Below, one piece after another: positions 56,001 to 64,000 of a DNA stretch of 64,000 nt. A model generated the notes under the pieces. The model did not search any database. It worked only from the letters and a program-made list of their open reading frames with translations, and was not told the DNA's origin. Location of the stretch: assembly GCF_015832195.1 (NCBI RefSeq), contig NC_052026.1, positions 20,865,013 to 20,929,012 of the forward strand. Direction: 5' to 3'. Positions within the stretch are counted from its first letter, which is position 1; each line of letters opens with the position of its first letter. The position numbers and the translations under genes are program-made. The DNA is from Motacilla alba alba (Eukaryota > Chordata > Aves > Passeriformes > Motacillidae).

Positions 56001-59000
56001 CCCTCTGCAGGTGGAAGAGATGAAGCGTCGGCAGTACACCCTTGCTTTCACATCTGCTGGAGCACAAGCTCAGACGTACCACATTTCCTTTGAGACGCTG
56101 GCAGAGTGCCAGCGCTGGCACCGGCAGGCATCCACGGTGAGGCCATGGGGGTGCAGGGTACACCACAGGAAGGTTATTATGATGCAAGCTTGATCTGCGG
56201 TCAGAGATGAAGCTAGGATGCTGGAGAAAGTACCTAGGACATTTTCCAGCTTTATTTCCTTCATGCTCTGGGCTACAGAGATTTTCCTCTTAGCCTTCTC
56301 TTTTTCTCTAGCTGTGCAACATTGTCGAGCAGCAGTTCTGTGCTGTTTTAACCCCTGCTGCACCTACAAGACTAACTTAATCACAGGTCCCTGGAGCAAA
56401 CCTCAGGTACTGGCTGACTTTACAGCCATAAACCTACAGATTGCATTTGTTGCCATACTTGAATGTACCTGAAGTATGACCTGGACTTACACAGGGCTGC
56501 CCTGAGGTTTGAGATATAGAGACATTGTAGGTCAGCCAGGGTATTATGAAATACAATGTGAGTTCAGGGTAAAGCAGGTCATAAAATGTCAAATTAATCA
56601 CCAAAGACCTCAAAACAAGACATACCTTATGAAAGGACATGAGATTTGCAGAGACTTTATGAAATGCTGCAAAATCATAATTTATGAAGCCTTTTTATAA
56701 CAAATTATGTTTCCAATTTTATACTCTCAACAAGCTAATAAAAAAAAGAAGTAGCTAAAAGTACAGAAGAAGCAGCTATGCTAGGCAGAGGTTCTGTAAA
56801 CTTCATAGAACTGAACTGGAAAATCAACTGATTCCTGTTGCTTCTTGCATCTTTGGAAGGCACTTGAGATTATGCTTTCTCAATAGAGTTTCCTGAAAGA
56901 TCTGTTTTTGTCTGTTACACTGGCTCTCTTACAGCCTAGCCTTTAGGCAGTGTGCCCAGTGCACATACAGAGCAGGGCTTTGTGTGAATCCTGGCTGGTA
57001 TTCAGCTATGCATCCTTGTCAGGGATGTAGCAAAGGGCATAGGCTTGTACTTCATGGACTCCCACTTCCTGCATGGACTCTACAAGGTGTTCTTTCATGT
57101 TCTTGCAAATTGTTTAATACTTGTATTCTTTGGCCTTCCATTAGACTTCCGGAGAAAATTTGTTGCACACCTGCAGCTTTTTCTCTTTCTTTTCAGATTG
57201 TGTCTATGCGATTCAGCATGGTTGATCTTTCATGCTACAGCCTTGAGGAAGTACCAGAACACCTCTTCTACAGTCAAGACATCACCTACCTCAACTTACG
57301 CCACAATTTTATGAGAACAAGTGGAGCAGGGAGTCTTGACTCTCTTTGCAGGTCTGCAAAGAATCATTTTTCTCCTACATTTGGAGTCCTTGACATGTGG
57401 ATACAGGAATGAAGTATTGGCTGTTCTCTTGGGGATGGTAACAAAACTGGTCTTTAGGAAGCTCTAACAAGTGAGGGTTTTGGAAGCAGAACTGGAAGCA
57501 CAACTTGGAAGCACAAGCAGGAATAAACTTCCAACAATTTATAGTATTCATGAGCTCCCTTCCACAGATTCTGTGCTAACTCTGGTGTGAGATAAGCCTT
57601 GTGGGGTGACATGCCATTTGTATGGACAAGATGCAATAGTAATAGTAGGCTGCTTGCTAAGCAGAGAACATCTTGGGGTATAAAATAAAAAGTAAGGAAA
57701 AGCAAAATGCTGCTGTTGTGAATAAGCTTGTAGGAAGAAGTTTAGGTCTGAAAAACCCTGTTTCGGCAAGTTCTTAATGTGTATTTGGAATTGGCAGAGG
57801 GCCTGTGAGACTCCAGCTTTGCTTTGGAAACTTGTGATGATCTGCTTTTAAGAGAGTAGCAGTTGTGTGATGGTATGGAAGCATGATGTAGTCATCTTAG
57901 GTAAGTGAAGGAGTCTTACAAAAATATTTTTAAATTAATTTCCCAAAATCATAAAAATCTAGGGGGAGATTAGTCTGTTGATATGTATACCAGCCATGCT
58001 AAATAGAATTCAAGGAGTTGCTCTATGAGTTTTGAAAACTGTTAGGAAGCTTATAGTAATATTGTCCAATGGCTCTGTTTGGAACACATTTCCCTAAGGA
58101 AAATGTATTTGGAGAAACTTTGCAAAACTGCTTTTTAGTTTTTCGTTTGTTTTTGTTGTGGTTTTGAGGTTTGGTTGTTTTTGTCGTTTTGTTGGGGGGG
58201 TTTTTTTGCAAGGTGGGGTGGGGAAGGCTTTGTTTTTGTTTTCTTAATCTCTGGGGGCCTACTACTGTGCTATTTCATTTTTCTTCCTCTAGGGTAATGA
58301 GATGCCCAGGTATCTATGAGAATATACAATGAAAAAATTGCTCACTTTTGGGAATTCTTTGCAATTTCCTTGCAAGCCAGAGTCTAGTCTGGTTTTCTAA
58401 ACTTGTTTAAAAGTTTTCTAATGCTGAATTGTAATAGATTCTGTTACTGGAGAAACTGCTTAAAATAATTTAAGATTTTGCTTTCTACTTGTCTCTTCAA
58501 ATACATTGTATGATTTTGAAAAGCACATCAGAACTTCATTTTCTACAATGGAGTAATTTTGGTTCACAGGATCAGCAAAGGGGCTTGAAATTTCTTTTGA
58601 CCTTGCATGTAGTCAGCAAGAAATCCGACATGTCAGAAACTCAGCTCTTTTCCTGGTAGTGACGATGTCTGATGAAGCTAAAATCCACAAACAAACAAAA
58701 GCCATAAAAGAAGCTCTCACTTCACAGTCTTGAATAAACAGATAGCCTTAGGTTGCCCACATAAGGCTGCTCATTGCCTTTTGAAAAAAATTTTCTTTCT
58801 GAGGTTTTTAGGATGCTTCTAAGATTACAGCACCACAAGAAGACCCTTGCTCACTTGCAGTAGGTGCTCTCAGTGTCAATTCCCAACAGCAGACATTTTC
58901 ACAATGATCAGATCTCTTCCTCTGAGCAACTTTCAAGCTCTAGGAGTCTAATTACCTATAACTATAATAATGGAGCAAAAATAATTGGCTGAAGGGAAAA

Positions 59001-62000
59001 TGTTAAGCAAAGGTCATTAAATAGCCCTACCTGCTTTGTTACATCTCCTAGCTTATTTTTTTATGTATTGTAGTGCCTTTCAAGCATCTCCCTTATCTGA
59101 AAAACACTGGGATCTGGTCTTCATTGATATGTGTGTGTGCACACACTTGTATACATCTGCCTGTCTCTTGTCGGCATTCTAGATAGTTGATACAGATTTG
59201 TGCTGTGTGTGCTTTGGTGGCAGAACAGGATGTGTTAAACTTGGAATATTTCAGGGCAGCACCAGTTTGGGCTGCTAAACAGAGGATGGTCATCCCATGG
59301 AAGATTCACTGCTGTGTTTCCATACTTCTTTGTTGTCTCAGTATGCCCTGTGAGAGCACAAACCATAACCTGAGGAGCCACAGTGATTTTGGAATCTTTA
59401 TCCCCTCTAATACCTGGTTCATATATACAGCTTGAATGAGAGTTGCATTTCCATTCCACTCCACTCCTGCATCACTACATGAGCTTACTGAGGCAAAGAA
59501 GAAGGAACAGAAGGAGAACTGAAAAGGCTTTTGAGTATTGTCCTCCCCACTGGGTATGGAAGCCTGCTTGAGGAATCTCAGACCAAGCTGTGTCATATAC
59601 CAGTTTCCCTTCAGCTTTTGGAAACTGTAATGCCCCTCTTGTGCTTGCTTTGATATTTTTGCAGAGGGATGAATTCTAAACATTTGTTGTGCTGTTGTGT
59701 TTAATGTCGTGTCTCTCAGAGCAGCTGCTCACTATGCTGTAAGAGAGAGAAACACTGCTTGGCGCTAAGAACAGGTGCAGCAAAACCCATTGCAGAACTC
59801 CTGAGAAAGCAGTTTTATTAAAGCATTTGCTGATTTCAAACCCTGAGAGCCATGACCTGTCCTAAATCTCCTAAAGTTGAACCAGCTAATGAGATTGTTC
59901 AAATCTTTAGGTTCATCCTCATTGTTTCCTTCTTTTCCGATACTGTGGTGGAGTTCTGTGTGCAGTTTATAATTTTTGTATCATTGTTAAGTTTTTGCAT
60001 TATCCTTCCTTTGAGGTGGGCTTTTACCAACATAGCATCTTTTTCTATTTGGCTTTCAGCTGCAGTACAAGAGAGTTTGTGGCTGTAGCAAACAAAAATG
60101 CCTGTGCCCTTATTCATATGATGGGGTGCTCAAAGCAAACAACTCGTGTCCAAGTTCCAGCTATGCTCCCTCTTTCAAAAGAACAACACCCCCCAAGGTT
60201 AAAAAGCCAAGTGGAGAAATATTATGCATAGTTCCTACACAGATCATTACAAGTATTTTGAAGCCAAAAAACATCACTATAAAGATGGAAACAACTCCAA
60301 AACTTTTCAGTCCTATATTTCAAGACATCTCAAGCTAGAAATAATATTCTCCCTCAAACCTTGGTTTTGTTACCAATATTAGAATATTTGCTTCAAAATA
60401 AGAGCTACTTGCCAATGCCTGGGAAAAGTCAGGTAGGGGAGGCAGATTAATAACTGCATGTTTCCAAGAAGTAGTTCTCTGGTACATGAAATATGCGGTT
60501 ATCTTAGTGAAGTGAGATATTCATTTCCCCACTGAATGAATTGGTGGTTCCAGTTTGGGATGAAGAGGGAACAATACTTTTGCCTCCTGTAGGAGGTGGC
60601 AGGAACTCTTGGAGGGAACCCTGCTGTATGTTTCCCCAGCCATGCTAAGTTCCTTCTCTGTCTTTGGACCTGGCATGAGACTGAAGGAGCTAGAAATAGG
60701 TAACCATTTCTCGAGCACCGGAGGGGCTGTAGTGCCTGTGGGGCTGTCTGTACCCGGGGCAGTGCATGCCTGCAGTCTGCTGAGCAAGGAGCACTGCAGT
60801 TGTGTGATCTTGTTCAAGGACCTCTGGGTGGAGGTCTTGGGTTTTCCCAGCATGAAGCAAGCGCTTTCCTAGTTTTCTCTTTTACGGCTTGGCTTGGCTT
60901 TCTGTTTTATTCTCAGAATAGCCCTAGTGAATGTTTTCAGCTCCTCTTTTCCCAAGCTACGTAATTGTACACTCTTACTGTAGTTAATTCTTTTAAGGTA
61001 AATTTTTTAACTGAGCATTTTAGTCACCCTAATCTTAGTAGCAGTCACTAGGACAAAGCTTGTCAAGTTGGTGTAGAAGGTCATTATCAGTTCCTGCAGT
61101 AAACCCATGGTATTTGATCACTTTCAGCATGACAGCTGAGAAGAATATCAATGACTTAAACCCAAATTTATGCAGAAACTCCTGTAATGAGTTAGCTGAC
61201 TGTATCACCAGTGTACAAAGACTTAAGAATTCTTTATGATTGGTTTGTGTATTTTTGCTTTTAGACATGTAGGTTTGAATTAACTAGTGTTCTTGCTAAT
61301 AGGTTTTCTCAGTTGAAGAGTCTGAACTTGTCTCATAATAGACTGGGAGAGTTTCCTGTATCACTGTGTGAGATCTCTACTCTGACAGAGCTTAACATTT
61401 CCTGTAATGGACTTCGTTACTTGCCAAGTCAGATCGGCAAACTGTTGAAGTGAGTATGTTCTTTACATCTGTGATCATAACTACCCTTGGTGCCTCTGCT
61501 GAGAACTACTGATGTGCAGGTACTGTTTCTGAAAGTGTGGGGAAAAAAAAACAGGGCAGCCTGTTTTGCCCATGAAGGCTGAATGATTAATTTGACTCCA
61601 GCAGAACGTCAAGAACTAAGATGTGCAATCCCCTAATAACTACCAGGAAAACATCACTACTGCTACTGCAGAGAAGATGAGGAAATTTGATGCAGATAAA
61701 GCACTGAAGGCAATTGCATTGTTTCTCAAATAAGTCTGTGTGCCTTTTTCTGCAGCTTCAGAGTTGTCTGACTTTCTGCATTTATTATTTGAATTTAATA
61801 TTTTCAGTACTGATGTAATTTCTGTTGAAGTTTTAATTTATTGTAGAAAACCTTTCTGTGGTAACTTCTCACAGGAGTCTAGTGATTTTTGTCAGCACTG
61901 GTATGTTTGATTGTGTTCTACAGAATTGGCTGCTTTTGTGTTAGAGGATTTTAACATGAAAATACTTGAGCAATCCCCTCTGAAAATTTTGTCCTAAAGT

Positions 62001-64000
62001 GTTTGCTGGAGCCTTGTCCATTTTCCCCAGTAGCTGCCCCAAATGCATAAGAGCTTAAGCTTAGGTAAATTTAATTGCAAGACTTAGTACATTTAGATAA
62101 ACATCAGTATTGAACTGTTGATTTATTGTGACCTGCTTTTCCTCCAACTTGTATCTTTAAAAAAGGAGTGTCTGCAGCCACACTGGATATGAGCAAGTAA
62201 TTTCCAGAATGATCTTTTTGCCGTATGCAAACTGTGAGGAAAAAGTTATATGTAGGCTTACACTTCCTGGAGGTTTGCAGCTTAGTTATGGGCTCAGTTA
62301 TCCTGTTGACTCTAGAGCCCATATTCATAAGAACTTTTTGTTGCTTCAAATTTCATTTCTATCATAACTAAACACAGAAAGGTCTCTGTTGGAACATAAT
62401 CGCAGTAAGGGAATTGTATATTTGGCATCTGAGTCTCAAAAGCCATACAACCTTTGAAACAACTCATCATACAACAGAAAGCTTCTTTATTCTTTCTGAG
62501 TGTGTGTTGGAATGGACAATTAGAGTGTAAAAATCTTCTACTAGTGCGTTAGTGTGGAAGGAGGTGTGATTAAACTGTGCCATTTGTAGAAAATCAAGTA
62601 ATTTAGTAAATATCTTTCATTTACAACATAAGTACTTGTTTGTATTTTGCTTGTGCTAACTTACAATCTGTGGCACAACTGGAAGTTCCAAGCCTATTAC
62701 ATGTGTGATAAAAGTACTTCAGTAACTTCACGTGTATAAGAATAAAATTAGCTGTTAGGTACCTTTAAAAATAACTACATTGAGACCAGCTAACTATATG
62801 AGAAAATTCACTGAAAATACGAAATGTGATGTTCACTACTCTTTGCAGAATTATTTTCTTTCTCTTTTTCACTGTTGCAGTCTCCAGACCTTCTGGCTTG
62901 ATGGCAATTTCCTCACATCCTTACCAGAAGAGATGGGAAACCTGCAGCAGCTCAACTGTCTTGGGCTTTCCTTCAATAACTTCTGTGAACTGCCAGCAAT
63001 TTGTGAGAAACTTGTCACCTTAGACAAACTAGCCCTGGCAGGGAACTTGATAGAGACCCTGGACCTGACAGTGCTGAACCGTATGGGTCACATCAAAAGT
63101 GTGGACCTGAGGTAAGGGGTGAAACTGGCAGGTGTCTGTAAAACAGATTAGTACTTTCCATTTACAGCAGAGGATCTGTGCATCTTCTGGTATGTTTTGC
63201 AATAATAACCAGGTTCAGTTTTTTCTCTTACCAGTTCTTTAGCTTTTATGGAGTTCTGTTTCTGAGGGAGTGCAGAATCCACTTGGAAAAGCAAGATTAA
63301 TTGAGTAGTGCCAGATGCTGAATGTGACCCAGCCCTCTAGTTTCCTCTTGTGATTTGCTGTTACCTTGAGCTTTGGTAGCTCAAGGTATCAAAACCTTGA
63401 TCTCTTCTTCCCTTCTTTGCCTCCCTGCCCTAGAGATGTGATCCTGATTCTCCAGGCTGCCAACTGCAGATCTCTCAGAAAGGGACAAAGATCTTTTTGT
63501 GTGTGGCAAGGCAGTCTAGTATCTGTTCTCTGCATTAGCTTCCTGTGTCCATGCAGAGTAGCTGCCCTTTGACCTTGTTTCTGTTTTCTAGACTGGATCT
63601 TTTTTCAGAATCTCTTAAGAATTTGAGAATCATTAAAATTATTACCTGTAGCAGTGTAGACAAAGGAAATGTTTTTGTTTGTATTCACTGCCTGAAATTC
63701 ACCATTGCTTGTCACAGATTTCATTCATTGTGCTCACCTTTGGTGTTAGCCTTCACCAGAATTCTTCCTTTCCTCTTCTTTCTTGTCTCTTACCAATGTC
63801 CAGTGTTCAGTGTCTTATTTTCTGACTTTTTAACTCATCTCTGAGTGTTTAGGCTGAACAACCTGAAGAGAGCAGCAGCTGACACTCTGGAGGGGAACAA
63901 ATCTGTGGCTTACATGGATTTACGAGACAATCAGATGAAAGATCTGGATCTGAGCTCCTTGGTCAGCCTGGAGCAGCTGCACTGCGAGCGAAATAAGCTG
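49874..64000 (+). CDS. PHLPP2: PHLPP2, PH domain and LRR protein phosphatase 2, 5' part (residues 1-507)
   Basis: PHLPP2 is a PP2C-family Ser/Thr phosphatase that removes the hydrophobic-motif phosphate of AKT (Ser473) and PKC. Nine coding exons join in phase and run off the window, so the rest of the LRRs, the PP2C domain and the C-terminus are missing. The order is a 48-residue Gly/Ala/Pro/Glu-rich N-terminus (exon 1), an RA-like region (about 70-165, including [17 protein letters not shown] and [20 protein letters not shown]), a PH domain (about 165-278, with [20 protein letters not shown] and [17 protein letters not shown]), then LRRs from about 286 ([20 protein letters not shown] onward). 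The start is the ATG at 49874 (G at -3 and +4). The residue matching human Met1 is not Met here and exon 2 has no in-frame ATG. Identification is certain; the start is probable. Confidence 0.93.
50209..50453 (+). CDS. PHLPP2: PHLPP2 exon 2 (residues 49-130)
   Basis: Acceptor ccttgcag|AGG and donor GTCAG|gtgagg. Encodes [20 protein letters not shown], then [18 protein letters not shown], and [10 protein letters not shown]. The human Thr/Ser run after YGAD is replaced by a short SAAAAPSD. Confidence 0.93.
50454..54566 (+). other. PHLPP2: PHLPP2 intron 2 (about 4.1 kb)
   Basis: No gene is visible inside. It contains a plus-oriented CR1 3' end at 52821-52950 and a poly-A run near 53478. Confidence 0.6.
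52821..52950 (+). mobile_element. CR1 LINE 3' end, plus orientation
   Basis: 'ggctctgagcagcctgttca', 'gtccatggtggcaggttgga', 'gtagatgacccttaaaggccc' (first 20 bases) and 'ccttcctacccaaaacatct' match the CR1 3' terminal region. The terminal ATTCTRTG repeats are degraded. Confidence 0.88.
54567..54700 (+). CDS. PHLPP2: PHLPP2 exon 3 (residues 130-175)
   Basis: Acceptor tttgacag|GAG and donor TACAGTG|gtaaga. Encodes [20 protein letters not shown] through CMIRFYS; ends in phase 1. Confidence 0.95.
55398..55588 (+). CDS. PHLPP2: PHLPP2 exon 4 (residues 175-238; PH domain)
   Basis: Acceptor tcttcag|AAA and donor GGGAAG|gtaagg. Encodes [20 protein letters not shown] through HILPLIGGK; phase 0. Confidence 0.95.
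56011..56136 (+). CDS. PHLPP2: PHLPP2 exon 5 (residues 239-280; PH domain end)
   Basis: Acceptor cctctgcag|GTG and donor TCCACG|gtgagg. Encodes [20 protein letters not shown] through QRWHRQAST; phase 0. Confidence 0.95.
57197..57351 (+). CDS. PHLPP2: PHLPP2 exon 6 (residues 281-332; LRR start)
   Basis: Acceptor cttttcag|ATT and donor TTTGCAG|gtctgc. Encodes [20 protein letters not shown] through GSLDSLC plus two bases of Arg332. The donor GTCTGC is weak; the phase and homology of the next exon confirm it. Confidence 0.9.
57352..61302 (+). other. PHLPP2: PHLPP2 intron 6 (about 3.95 kb)
   Basis: No other gene is visible. A T/G-rich low-complexity stretch covers about 58130-58240. Nothing else was recognised. 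Confidence 0.55.
58130..58240. repeat. T/G-rich low-complexity stretch
   Basis: Runs of TTTTTGTTTT and TTGGGGGGG type sequence on the + strand inside PHLPP2 intron 6. A frame rich in Lys/Asn/Thr on the minus strand is an artefact of it. Confidence 0.75.
61303..61449 (+). CDS. PHLPP2: PHLPP2 exon 7 (residues 332-381; LRR)
   Basis: Acceptor gctaatag|GTT and donor TTGAA|gtgagt. Encodes [20 protein letters not shown] through LPSQIGKLL plus two bases of Asn381. Contains two LxxLxLSxN-type repeats. Confidence 0.95.
61450..62880 (+). other. PHLPP2: PHLPP2 intron 7
   Basis: About 1.4 kb of AT-rich sequence without a recognisable gene or repeat. Confidence 0.5.
62881..63111 (+). CDS. PHLPP2: PHLPP2 exon 8 (residues 381-458; LRR)
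   Basis: Acceptor ctgttgcag|TCT and donor CTGAG|gtaagg. Encodes [20 protein letters not shown] through [11 protein letters not shown] plus two bases of Arg458. About three leucine-rich repeats. Confidence 0.95.
63112..63852 (+). other. PHLPP2: PHLPP2 intron 8
   Basis: About 0.74 kb; nothing recognised. Open frames inside it have no homology I can name. Confidence 0.5.
63853..64000 (+). CDS. PHLPP2: PHLPP2 exon 9, truncated by window end (residues 458-507)
   Basis: Acceptor gtgtttag|GCT. Encodes [20 protein letters not shown] through [18 protein letters not shown], further LRRs. The exon is open at base 64000, so its donor lies outside. Confidence 0.92.

Larger units (their letters stand above)
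54701..57196 (+). other. PHLPP2: PHLPP2 introns 3-5
   Basis: About 0.7, 0.4 and 1.1 kb around exons 4 and 5. No gene or clear interspersed repeat was recognised. Confidence 0.5.

Overview
The window is vertebrate nuclear DNA, almost certainly from a bird and most likely a passerine. The genes are split by GT-AG introns, the promoters are CpG-island-like, and the recognisable repeats are short 5'-truncated CR1 LINE pieces typical of bird genomes. One repeat at 40272-40409 joins a tRNA-Ile-like head to a CR1 3' tail, which is the architecture I recall for the passerine SINE family TguSINE1. I know of no such family in non-passerine birds.

Four protein-coding genes are present. In order they are the last exon of ZNF821 (+, 59-713), ATXN1L (-, single-exon CDS 7183-9249), AP1G1 (+, non-coding exon 1 ending at 10599, then 22 constitutive coding exons from 19693 to 44946), and the 5' part of PHLPP2 (+, coding exons 1-9 from 49874, running off the right edge). 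As I remember it, order and relative orientation match human 16q22.2. ZNF821 and ATXN1L converge tail to tail. ATXN1L and AP1G1 diverge from one GC-rich promoter block (about 9.0-11.0 kb). PHLPP2 follows AP1G1 in tandem with its own CpG island (about 49.3-50.2 kb).

Every coding exon was placed from its splice sites and checked for phase: AP1G1 closes to 818 residues plus a stop, and PHLPP2 to 507 residues at the window edge. Two small features are hidden in AP1G1 introns. A 9-nt microexon (29911-29919) would insert Asn-Glu-Lys between residues 214 and 215. A C/D-box snoRNA candidate (34443-34527) carries a guide matching 5.8S rRNA around U14 and fits SNORD71, a known AP1G1-intron snoRNA.

The genes do not form a pathway. 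ZNF821 is a zinc-finger protein with an STPR DNA-binding domain. ATXN1L is a nuclear Capicua co-repressor partner. AP1G1 is the gamma-1 subunit of the AP-1 clathrin adaptor. PHLPP2 is a PH/LRR phosphatase acting on AKT and PKC. I saw no sign of a new multi-gene system. The points worth a second look are the microexon, the snoRNA, the SINE, two near-perfect intronic hairpins, the altered PHLPP2 N-terminus with its upstream CGGCT repeat, and the compact ATXN1L/AP1G1 promoter.
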